Shown here: piece by piece, positions 24,862 to 32,905 of the stretch
How positions within the stretch are numbered: position 1 is the first letter of the stretch
Layout: each line of letters opens with the position of its first letter
Origin: Bacteriovoracaceae bacterium UBA6261
GTDB taxonomy: Bacteria > Bdellovibrionota > Bacteriovoracia > Bacteriovoracales > Bacteriovoracaceae
DNA length: 64,000 bases
Direction: 5' to 3'
Assembly: GCA_002440825.1 (NCBI GenBank)
Contig: DJVH01000096.1
Coordinates: 124,006 to 188,005 of the forward strand
The notes under the pieces: model-generated
What the model was told of the DNA's origin: nothing
What the model saw: only the letters and a program-made list of their open reading frames with translations
Database searches by the model: none
Program-made: the position numbers and the translations under genes

Positions 24862-27800
24862 TTAATTACAAAAATTTATTGCAAATTCATCATTCCAAAA
24901 ATCTTGCAAAATATCTGAACGAGCATTTTGGGAATGAGAGCGACTTTGGGCAAGTGAATTTTGTTGAGTAGTTTTTAAGCCTCCAACCACATCAACAGGA
25001 TCAACTGTACCTGTTGCTGTCAATGCTGTATATGCAAGGTCGAGCGCGATTGCCGCTCCCATTGCAAGTGCAGTTTGACCACCAAAAACCAAGGTCGTTA
25101 CGGCTGTTGCTCCAGCAATAGCACCAGAAATAGCCCCATTGAATCCAGAGGAAGCAATATCTCCCACACTTCCACCACTTATCGCAGTAGTAACAGCTGA
25201 AGTCACGCCTTGAACAATGGCTGGAGCTACTACAGCAGCAACTACGAGAAATGCATCATCAATCCCAAAAAGGGTTCCATTGGGGTCTTTAAATCGAGCA
25301 GGAGAATTTAATGAATAACGGTACAAATTTACATCCCCACCTTTAAACCCAATCGGATCTTTAGTCGTAAATCTTCCTTCATTAGCATCATACATTCTGG
25401 CGCGATTGTAATAAAGCCCTGACTCAAGATCGAGCTGTCTTCCCGCAAATCCATAGACAACAGGTGAAGAAAATTTCTCTTTTTCGCTTAAAGGGATATT
25501 CTCTTTGAAGCTATCTCCAAAGGCTCCAAACATTTTCCTTCCTTCAGTAGCCTCTGTGTTTAAAACTGAACCTAAATGATCAGTGATATAAGATTTCGCA
25601 CCGTTTTTGCTCACTTCTCCCAAGTGTTCATCAATTCCTTGGCCATCAATGAAGAGAGTGATTTTTCCTTTTCCATTTCTGCCCAAAAGTATTTTGTCTT
25701 CATCGGCGAGGAATAGATAAGCGTGATTAAATTCTTCTGACTTCTTTTCTTTTGAAAAAGTGAAATGCTTTTGAATTCTTCTTCCGAGTGCATCGTAGCT
25801 ATAGTCAACATCCAATTCCTTGACAATCCTGCCTTTAGAAGCATGAAAACCTGAAAGGCGCCCACTTAAATAATAAGAAAATTCTTTTTTGATATTATTC
25901 TTCCTATCAAACTCGACCGTTAAATGCCCTAGACCATCGACATCATATGAGTAGACCGAATTTTTGTTCTTAATAATTGCGTTCGCAATATATTCGATAT
26001 TGCCTTCTCTTGAGTCAGAAATTCTATTTCCTACGACATCGTACTGGTAATTTCTAAAATGGCGCTCCTGGCTTTCTGAAATCAATTGTCCAATATCGTC
26101 GTAAGCGTAAAAAGCACGACCGTGTTCTCTTCTGGCCTCAATGATATTTCCTGCAACATCATAAGAGAGCTTTTCTGAAATTTTTTGATAGATATCATCA
26201 TGTTCAAAGTGCGAACTTGGCTTTCTTGTCCAGTTCAATGATTCAATCCGATTCAACTGATCGTAAGAAATATTCTGCTCATACCCATCAGAATTTGATA
26301 CGCCAATCTTTCTGCCGAGTTCATCATATTTCAATTCACTTGAAAATCGAGGTGATTTTTGCCCTAAAAAATCACCGCTAGAAATTTTCACAAGCCTACC
26401 AGCAGGATCAAATTGGGATTTTAAAAGAGATGCTCCTTGAGCATTTTGAATGTAAGAAATTTCTCCTGAATAGTCTCTTCCTACTACAAAATCACCTTCA
26501 ATGAATCCAGCGCTTTTCGCTGAGTCAGTTGCATGTGCCGAATAAGCAATACTCTTAAATGGTGGTGCCGCTTCATAATTAAAAGTTAAAATTTGCTTTC
26601 CATTCTTTGCTGATGTCATTAGGGAGGCATCTAGTTGAGCAGAATATCCAAAGTCAGCAGCCTCTTGGATTTCTATAGCATTGTTCACTCCAAGTCTTTG
26701 ATGAACTCTTTTAATCATTCGCCCGCGTTTGTCATAGGTAAATCGGGTTATATGAATCTTTGAGGATGCCACATTGCTTTTCACGCTCTTCTTTATTAAT
26801 TGATCAAGCTCATTATACTGAAATGATTTCGACAAACGAATTTCTGAACTTTTTCCAGATGAATCAGTAATGACAGTTGGCTCATTAGAATAAATAACTC
26901 TGCGGTTGCCGTCGTATTGATAATTGGTCACATTGTTTTTTGCATCAGTAACGGAGACCAAATTACCGACGAGGTCGTACCCAAATCGAGTTGTCTGGTT
27001 TTTCGGATCAACTTTTTTCACCACTTGAAGCATTCGATCATATTCAATTCGCGTGGTCTTTCCATCAGGCGTGATAATAGATGTTGGTTTATCGATAATC
27101 TGTTCGCCATTGTCGTATTGATACTTTGTGATTCTGCCAAGGGCATCTTTTACTTGAATCAGTCTATCGCGACTATCCCAAGTGTAGGCCGTTGTTTCAG
27201 ACAGCTGTTTTCCTTTTATTGTTCTAGAAATTAATCTCCCCGCTTTATCATAGGCATTGAAGACTGACGGCCCATGAGAGTCATCAATCTTAATGATTCT
27301 GTCGTAGTCGTCAAATGTGAAGTTTAATGACCAGCCACTTTTAAATTTTCTCGAAATAATCCTTCCCCTCAAATCGTAGCTTAGTGTCTGAGGATTGCGT
27401 GAATCAAAAACTGAAATGACCTGGCCATTAGCATTTACAGCGTTGGAATATATCTGCTTTCCATTATCTGTACTTAAAATTTTTCCAAATGAATCGTGAG
27501 TATATTTTAGAGAAAGACCCTCTTTAGAAATTTCTAGAACGTCTCCATTGCTCTGATCAATTGATATCGCGGTTACGGATCCCGATGGCGAGGTAATTTG
27601 AGAAGGAACATTAAAATTCAGATCATAATCAATCACAGTTGGATTAGCATTGGCTGGTTTCAAAATTGAGACAACGTTTCCGTTGTCATCGTATTCGTAT
27701 TTGGTCACATACCCTAAGGCATCAGTGGTGCCTACAACCTTGTTTTGTTCATTCCAAGAATTGTATGAGATCCCACCGTTCGGATGGATTTTTCTGATTA

Positions 27801-29163
27801 GGTGATACTTTGAATCTGAAATAAATGAGGTAACTGAACCGTTAATCTCCTGGAGCTTCGTTACTCTTTCGCCATTTTCATTGAAATAATATTGGAAATA
27901 TCTTGTCGCATTTCCAGGCTCCGTCTCAGATATAACTCTTCCAGAATCGTCATACTTGAACGAATATTTTCTTCCGATTGAATCGACAAATGAAGTCAGA
28001 AGATTATTCAGAAATGACACATTGGACTGTTGATATTCATATGTGGTTGCGAGCCCCGCAAAGTCTGTGACCTTGATTAAATTTCCATGATCATCGAAAG
28101 AAAATTTATGGCTTAAATTATCTCTAACTCTATGAACCTCAACCAAATGATTGTTTTCATCATAAGAAAAAGTAATTTTTCCTGCTAGTCCAGTTTCGGC
28201 CGAAATTAGAAGTCCGTCGGCATAAGTTAATAAGACTTTTTCTCCATGCGGATCTGCAATAGTTAAAAGACTTCCAACTGGAGCAACAGAAGAGTCTTTT
28301 GTATAGATGAGCTTAATTTTGTTTGATTTAACTAGTTCATAACGGTCGTTGTATTCAGTCAATGAACCGTTAAATCCAACTGGGCTTTTGTATGTTCCAT
28401 CTGAATTTTTTAAGAAAATATAGACCCCGCCTTTTTCGTCGGTCCACATGAGATTGTCTTTTTTATTTACTCTGTAGAGTGAGATATTGCTCTGAAAATT
28501 ATGAAACCAGTGACTACCAAGTGCTTTGCTCGACAATATTGGATGAGCAACATAAATGCGATTAAAATTCAAATTTGTATTTTGAGTTCTTCCCTTTAGA
28601 GTGAAGTCTGTAACCATGTGCCACATGAATCCAGAAGAAACATTTACCGGATCACCTGCGCTACATTGTGTATCACACTCAGTATTCAGTGGAAGACCAT
28701 CAACAACTAGCGGATCATTATTTGCCAGATCTATGCTGAGTCCATCATCTTTGATGGTTAGATCTTCTAAAATAGTATCGTCTGGTGTTTCATCAACAGG
28801 ATTAGGATCGGGATCAGGAGTACTATTGGGACACATGTCTCCATACTGAACAGCAACAGATGCACAAATGAGTATAGAGCCGAGAGTCCCTGTAACACTG
28901 TTATTATATCTATACTCAAGCACCGGTGCTCCCCAAAAGACCCCCCACCCGATACTTGCTAGAATTGCGTAGCTACCATCAAAGTTTGGATAACTTCCTG
29001 GCATCGTAGAATCGCAATAACTTCTTAAATCCGCTTGAGCTGCTGCCAGAGTGGAATAAAACTTTCCGTTCCCTACATAACAAACCCTCACTGCATCCTG
29101 TGAAAAAGCCGTAGCTAGGTAATTAAAAAATAAAAAAAGAATCAATGAAACTTTTTTCAGCAT
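24862..29163 (-). CDS. Secreted RHS-repeat protein, candidate polymorphic toxin
   Basis: A 1433-residue protein with Sec signal peptide (KKVSLILFLFFNYLATAFS) and ATG at 29163 after GAGGAAC; a start 33 bases further upstream would bury the signal peptide. After a spacer rich in Asp/Pro (PDPDPNPVDE) comes a DUF6531-type start of RHS (GDPVNVSSGFMWH, NFNRIYVAHP) and many YD repeats (YDDNGNV, YDLVGNLVSV, YDELGRK). The conserved core ends with YYNRARMYDANEGRFTTKDP and NLYRYSLNSPARFKDPNG. A 137-residue unique tail follows (24865-25275): Gly/Ala-rich and hydrophobic, then a short polar end. Secretion by Sec resembles WapA rather than a type VI effector. The toxin nature of the tail is inferred. Confidence 0.88.
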   Translation of the reverse strand: MLKKVSLILFLFFNYLATAFSQDAVRVCYVGNGKFYSTLAAAQADLRSYCDSTMPGSYPNFDGSYAILASIGWGVFWGAPVLEYRYNNSVTGTLGSILICASVAVQYGDMCPNSTPDPDPNPVDETPDDTILEDLTIKDDGLSIDLANNDPLVVDGLPLNTECDTQCSAGDPVNVSSGFMWHMVTDFTLKGRTQNTNLNFNRIYVAHPILSSKALGSHWFHNFQSNISLYRVNKKDNLMWTDEKGGVYIFLKNSDGTYKSPVGFNGSLTEYNDRYELVKSNKIKLIYTKDSSVAPVGSLLTIADPHGEKVLLTYADGLLISAETGLAGKITFSYDENNHLVEVHRVRDNLSHKFSFDDHGNLIKVTDFAGLATTYEYQQSNVSFLNNLLTSFVDSIGRKYSFKYDDSGRVISETEPGNATRYFQYYFNENGERVTKLQEINGSVTSFISDSKYHLIRKIHPNGGISYNSWNEQNKVVGTTDALGYVTKYEYDDNGNVVSILKPANANPTVIDYDLNFNVPSQITSPSGSVTAISIDQSNGDVLEISKEGLSLKYTHDSFGKILSTDNGKQIYSNAVNANGQVISVFDSRNPQTLSYDLRGRIISRKFKSGWSLNFTFDDYDRIIKIDDSHGPSVFNAYDKAGRLISRTIKGKQLSETTAYTWDSRDRLIQVKDALGRITKYQYDNGEQIIDKPTSIITPDGKTTRIEYDRMLQVVKKVDPKNQTTRFGYDLVGNLVSVTDAKNNVTNYQYDGNRRVIYSNEPTVITDSSGKSSEIRLSKSFQYNELDQLIKKSVKSNVASSKIHITRFTYDKRGRMIKRVHQRLGVNNAIEIQEAADFGYSAQLDASLMTSAKNGKQILTFNYEAAPPFKSIAYSAHATDSAKSAGFIEGDFVVGRDYSGEISYIQNAQGASLLKSQFDPAGRLVKISSGDFLGQKSPRFSSELKYDELGRKIGVSNSDGYEQNISYDQLNRIESLNWTRKPSSHFEHDDIYQKISEKLSYDVAGNIIEARREHGRAFYAYDDIGQLISESQERHFRNYQYDVVGNRISDSREGNIEYIANAIIKNKNSVYSYDVDGLGHLTVEFDRKNNIKKEFSYYLSGRLSGFHASKGRIVKELDVDYSYDALGRRIQKHFTFSKEKKSEEFNHAYLFLADEDKILLGRNGKGKITLFIDGQGIDEHLGEVSKNGAKSYITDHLGSVLNTEATEGRKMFGAFGDSFKENIPLSEKEKFSSPVVYGFAGRQLDLESGLYYNRARMYDANEGRFTTKDPIGFKGGDVNLYRYSLNSPARFKDPNGTLFGIDDAFLVVAAVVAPAIVQGVTSAVTTAISGGSVGDIASSGFNGAISGAIAGATAVTTLVFGGQTALAMGAAIALDLAYTALTATGTVDPVDVVGGLKTTQQNSLAQSRSHSQNARSDILQDFWNDEFAINFCN

Positions 29164-29726
29164 ACGTTCCTCATTAAAAAAGTTTTTGAAGATCAATAGA
29201 GTTTAGAAGGAAGATGAAATATCACAGAATCTTTTTAGAAATTAATTTCATTTAAATGTAAATGTCTGTATTAAAAAGAAAAAAAACGTACATCAAGCCA
29301 ATGTAAAGTCAAAAATATGCCAAGATTTTGAGTCGAGCTGAGAGTTTCAAAAATTAAAAAGGTGGTTTTAATCAATAGGTAGTTTTTTTCGGTAGCAGGT
29401 TAGTTCGCTAGAGAATATTTTGACAATAAATTTTTAATTTTAAGTTTATAAATTTATTAAAAATTCTAAAATGAAAATTTGGGCAAATCATCGCGGTGTT
29501 TTAATTCTAAATTTTTTGTGATTCGCTTATGGATTCGTCTGTAATGATATTGACGATTTTCTTGGAGGATTATGCAAAAAACGTAACGAGAAAATGGGCT
29601 TGGTTGGTCGCCATGACGCATCTTAATGTTCACCATGAACATTTGCAATCCAAAAACAAGTTTCCATTAGCTAATTTAGCAAATCGAGTATTTGTCGGTT
29701 TTGCTTTATCAAAAAAAGGAGTGCGT
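29164..29726. other. A+T-rich gap upstream of the RHS gene
   Basis: About 560 bases with no convincing gene. It must hold the promoter of the RHS gene (minus strand) and possibly that of the small protein at 29727. A GGAGG followed by ATG and a stop four codons on (about 29563-29582) looks like a broken gene start, and could be the decayed N-terminal end of the integrase. I see no repeats of note. Confidence 0.4.
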
Positions 29727-29942
29727 ATGCAGGAAATGCAATTTTTTTTGGCCCAATGTGGGACAACGGTAGTTGTGTCTCTTCTTCGATGGACCTTTAT
29801 TTTGACAAGGACCACCGAGGATAATTTTTCATGGCCTCTAGTGAATAATCTTTTTTATATGGTCGCACTCTCTTGGCTTTTTACATTGGGGTACTTTGTA
29901 AAAAGTCGTTTGGATGAAATTCATAAAAAGCGAATAGCATAA
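29727..29942 (+). CDS. Small two-helix membrane protein of unknown function
   Basis: A 71-residue reading frame. ATG at 29727 is preceded by AAGGAG at a good distance (5 bases), which is the main reason to accept this start over the longer frame from 29529. Two hydrophobic segments (TTVVVSLLRWTFILT and NLFYMVALSWLFTLGYFV) and a basic tail (SRLDEIHKKRIA). It is followed 7 bases later by the integrase remnant. It may be a small element-encoded gene or a piece of decayed DNA. Confidence 0.4.
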   Translation: MQEMQFFLAQCGTTVVVSLLRWTFILTRTTEDNFSWPLVNNLFYMVALSWLFTLGYFVKSRLDEIHKKRIA

Positions 29943-29949
29943 ATAGAGA

Positions 29950-30613
29950 GTGGCTATCGGGCCGAAACAAGATTTATGGCAGGATGCTTTTTGGATCAGG
30001 GATGAGATCACTCAGTTTCTTAGGGCCAATACTAAAGATCAGCTTTACCCGTTCTATTTTGTGGCCATCCACACGGGTATGAGGCTCGCTGAACTTTGTG
30101 GACTTTGCTGGGATCGTTTTGATTTTCGTTTGAATCAAATCACAGTTTCTCGAACCAGAGACAAAACCGGACTTAAAGATTCAACCAAAACCACACTTAA
30201 AAGAATTATTCCATAACGAGTAAAGTGCGGGCCCTGTTGCTTGCTACGTTTGAAAAGAGGCTTAACGGAAAATTTGTCTTTATGGAAAGGGATGGAGGAG
30301 AAGTGAAATACGCGCATGTGTATCGACGCTTTCATGAAGCCCATGCAAGGGCAGGGATCACGAATAAAATTCGCTTCCACGATTTGAGACACAGCTTTGC
30401 TTCGAACTATATGATGAACGGCGGAAATGTCTTTGATCTCCAAAAGCTTTTGGGTCATACTAAAATAGATATGACTATGAGGTACGCTCATTTTTCTCCA
30501 ATCATCTTCAGGAGTCTTTGCGATTTATGAGTATATTTGAAGGAGAACTAGGCGCTATGAATGGTTCTATCACTGTTTTAGACCTTAAAGAAAAAAAGTG
30601 GTGGATAATTTAA
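29950..30613 (+). pseudogene. Tyrosine recombinase/integrase, truncated and frameshifted
   Basis: The catalytic domain of a phage-type integrase is readable across two breaks. The first part has IHTGMRLAELCGL (catalytic Arg I) and ends at a premature TAA near 30187; a missing base after CCA would restore IIPxTSKVRALL and the second part, which has IRFHDLRHSFAS (HxxR) and LLGHTKIDMTMRYAHF (catalytic His and Tyr). A second missing base near 30496 (CCAATC for CCAAATC) would restore SPNHLQESLRF and a tail ending at the stop at 30611-30613. The N-terminal DNA-binding domain is absent (about 150 residues missing). It lies beside the tRNA, as expected for the integrase of this element. Confidence 0.85.
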
Positions 30614-30635
30614 AGATTATGAACGGTTAGAAAAA

Positions 30636-30656
30636 TTGGTGCCCGAGACGAGACTT
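30636..30656. repeat. Right attachment repeat, within the tRNA 3' end
   Basis: Perfect 21-bp match to 24340-24360. It covers the acceptor 3' strand with CCA and the start of the T arm of tRNA-Leu, the usual target of tyrosine integrases of the tRNA-3'-end class. Confidence 0.85.
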
Positions 30657-30725
30657 GAACTCGTACGACCGGTAAAGGTCGGCAGATTTTAAATCTGCTG
30701 TGTCTACCGATTCCACCACCCAGGC
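30637..30725 (-). tRNA. tRNA-Leu, anticodon UAA
   Basis: 89 bases including an encoded CCA. The acceptor stem is GCCTGGG with CTCGGGC (two G-U pairs), the anticodon stem GCAGA/TCTGC encloses the 7-base loop TTTAAAA with anticodon TAA, a long variable arm (CGACC...GGTCG) marks a class II tRNA, and the T stem ACGAG/CTCGT encloses TTCAAGT. Its 3' end is the integration site of the element to the left, and integration rebuilt a complete tRNA. Confidence 0.96.
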
Positions 30726-30774
30726 ATTGAAATGAAGAATTGTATCGGAGATAGCCTCCGATTTTGAGAAATTT

Positions 30775-32202
30775 ATGCGAATCTGTCAATTACTAAACAT
30801 TGTTGCCGCCATTTTTTTAATGAGTTGTTCGACGGAAAAAGTAGACGAGACTCGGGACCAGAGAGTGATTACGGCCTCCTGGTTGAAGATTCCGGCGCGA
30901 TTTGCCTTGCGGGACAAGGACGATAATTTTCTCACGCATCCTTTTTTTGATGTGAGCCCGTCCTTGAATAAAGAAAAGCGCACAATCAATTTTTTTGTGA
31001 CGACTCCGGAAGAGAGCTCCTACAAATACAATATTGATCTTTACTCCGGAAGACTCTACGGCGAACACGAATTCTGTGCGGCCGATGATGTGTGGGACGC
31101 TTATACCGGCGAACTTCAAAAACCAAACTTCACTCAGGGAATTGTCCCACAAACCTACGATCAAAACGGAGATCCTCAGCGTCTGGTCGTGTTCGGGATG
31201 TCCAAGAACAAAGAAAAAGATCTCAAAGCGAGATTTCATCCTCAGTATTTTGAAACAGGAAAAATTGTCGGTTCTCTCATTCTGGAATCCTGTGATTCCT
31301 ATCCCTGTGACTTAAGGAGCAAGTGGAAGGCAGCGCAGATTCTTCTTGCCGTTAATGCGAACGGTGAAGAAAGCTCCTTCTCTAAAGTGAATTTCTTGAA
31401 TGAACTCCGTTCAAAAACAGACTGGACTTATTTCAAAGCAATGCTCACCAATCAAGACGGCGTTCATCAGGTAGGCAAAAAATATTTCCCGGCCTTTCGT
31501 ATATCCAAAGAACTCAATCTTGAAGACACTTTTCGTTACCTGGAGAAAAACAGTCGAACTGAGAAGATGTACGAATTGGTAAAATGGCGCGAAGGCTGCT
31601 TTAAACTTTACGATGACCTTTGGGAAAAATCTGAAAAAATCCGTAAACAGCCTAGGGACCAGCAGTTTGATTTCTGGAAATTGTTCAAAGAATTTTACAG
31701 TAAAAACTCCGATCAGTTTTACGCTTGCAGCAAACTGGTGAGACCGGCCAATATAAATGAAGATCCCAGACGATTATGGTTTTTTGCCTACGTTCAGGCC
31801 TTCACCAATCTGGAGAAAAACCAATTCTATTATTCCTGTAACGACAAGGCCTGGGCCTATAACCCAAAGGTCGACGATACACGCTATTTCAATAATCAAA
31901 ATAAAGAATTGGAACGATGCCGTGCAAAGGATTTTGAGAAGAGTTTTGATCAGGCGATCAACGGTCTGTCTCTCATGAAAGGCCAGACGAACAAGGAATT
32001 TCGTTTTGTCGAGTATGACAGCGGGCGCGGCGGCACTCATCAAAAAATCTATGCGTGGATTGGAACTCAAGACAAGACACTCATGTGTAAAAATAAAAAA
32101 GGTCTATTTAAAAAAGCTCAACCGGAAGCGCAGTTCGATGTCTTTCCGCAGGACGTTGTCTGGGAGACTTTCACTCCCGATGAAGACAAAACTGTTAAGT
32201 AG
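30775..32202 (+). CDS. Lipoprotein of unknown function
   Basis: A 475-residue protein. The signal sequence ends in a lipobox (IFLMSCSTEK), so it is a lipoprotein. The mature part has about ten Cys (ESCDSYPCD, EGCFKLY, FYACSKL, YYSCNDK, MCKNKK), suggesting disulfide bonds in the periplasm. No domain recognised. The start ATG has only a weak ribosome binding site. It lies between the tRNA and the nuo operon and is probably transcribed alone. Confidence 0.7.
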   Translation: MRICQLLNIVAAIFLMSCSTEKVDETRDQRVITASWLKIPARFALRDKDDNFLTHPFFDVSPSLNKEKRTINFFVTTPEESSYKYNIDLYSGRLYGEHEFCAADDVWDAYTGELQKPNFTQGIVPQTYDQNGDPQRLVVFGMSKNKEKDLKARFHPQYFETGKIVGSLILESCDSYPCDLRSKWKAAQILLAVNANGEESSFSKVNFLNELRSKTDWTYFKAMLTNQDGVHQVGKKYFPAFRISKELNLEDTFRYLEKNSRTEKMYELVKWREGCFKLYDDLWEKSEKIRKQPRDQQFDFWKLFKEFYSKNSDQFYACSKLVRPANINEDPRRLWFFAYVQAFTNLEKNQFYYSCNDKAWAYNPKVDDTRYFNNQNKELERCRAKDFEKSFDQAINGLSLMKGQTNKEFRFVEYDSGRGGTHQKIYAWIGTQDKTLMCKNKKGLFKKAQPEAQFDVFPQDVVWETFTPDEDKTVK

Positions 32203-32222
32203 AAGCTTGAGCAAGTTATTAA

Positions 32223-32251
32223 TTTACATTTCCGCCCGTAATCTCTAAAAT
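32223..32251 (+). promoter_or_regulatory. Candidate sigma-70 promoter of the nuo genes
   Basis: TTTACA at 32223-32228 and TAAAAT at 32246-32251, spaced by 17 bases, 45 bases before the nuoB start. No other match of this quality is visible between the lipoprotein stop and nuoB. Confidence 0.55.
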
Positions 32252-32296
32252 ATCTGCTACGTACACGACATTAAAATCATTTTGATAGGAGACGTT

Positions 32297-32887
32297 ATGT
32301 CGACTAATAAGAGACTTGTGAGCCCACTCGACAGTAGAAGCGAAGAGGACTTTGCTCTTGATCGTTTGATCATCACAACCAAAGCAGATTCATTTTTAGA
32401 ATGGGCAAAACGTTGGGGACAATCCAACTCACTCTGGCCTTTTCCTTTCGGAACAGCTTGCTGTGCAATCGAATATATGGCGGTTGTTGGTCCGAGATAT
32501 GATGCTTCCCGATTCGGTGCTGAAGTTGTCCGCTTTTCTCCACGTCAAGCTGACCTCATGATCATCGCTGGAACAATCACAGAAAAACAAGCACCAGTTC
32601 TCAGAAGAATTTACGATCAAATGGCCGATCCGAAATGGGTTATTGCCATGGGAGCGTGTGCTTCATCTGGTGGATTCTACCGCGCGTATCACGTCGTTCA
32701 AGGTGTGACTCGCGATATTCCTGTCGACGTTTATATCCCAGGCTGTCCTCCGACTCCGGAAGCCGTTCTTCAAGGGATTATGCAGGTCCAGGACAGAATT
32801 AAAAAAGGCGTCTCTGCTTACAACGATTCAAAAGAAGCAGTTGAAGCAAAACGCGCCAAAGCAGAAGAACTTTCAAAAGCAAATTAA
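32297..32887 (+). CDS. nuoB: NADH-quinone oxidoreductase subunit B
   Basis: Complex I subunit holding cluster N2, the last Fe-S centre before quinone. Motifs: GTACCAIEYMAVVGPRYD (two adjacent Cys), GTITEKQAPVLRRIYDQM, AMGACASSGG and IPGCPPTPEAVLQGI (remaining Cys ligands). 196 residues from the ATG at 32297, which follows TAGGAG; an in-frame TTG at 32282 overlaps it. First gene of the nuo block; the usual upstream nuoA is absent here. Confidence 0.96.
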   Translation: MSTNKRLVSPLDSRSEEDFALDRLIITTKADSFLEWAKRWGQSNSLWPFPFGTACCAIEYMAVVGPRYDASRFGAEVVRFSPRQADLMIIAGTITEKQAPVLRRIYDQMADPKWVIAMGACASSGGFYRAYHVVQGVTRDIPVDVYIPGCPPTPEAVLQGIMQVQDRIKKGVSAYNDSKEAVEAKRAKAEELSKAN

Positions 32888-32905
32888 TCACAATAGGTAA
32901 AATTG

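Larger units (their letters stand above)
24340..30656. mobile_element. Integrated element in tRNA-Leu(UAA)
   Basis: About 6.3 kb between two direct copies of the tRNA-Leu 3' end. It holds, from left to right, a 354-base gap with repeats (24253-24606), a small membrane protein gene, a large RHS-repeat gene, an A+T-rich gap (29164-29726), a small membrane protein and a broken tyrosine recombinase next to the tRNA. Sequence is visibly more A+T-rich than the flanks. No replication or transfer genes are seen, so it is a small genomic island or a decayed remnant. The integrase beside the tRNA and the duplicated tRNA end are the classic signs of site-specific integration. Confidence 0.82.

Noticed and set aside
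29529..29726. Longer start for the small membrane protein at 29727
   Set aside because: No ribosome binding site at 29529, and the extra residues look unlike a protein domain; ATG at 29727 has a strong AAGGAG.
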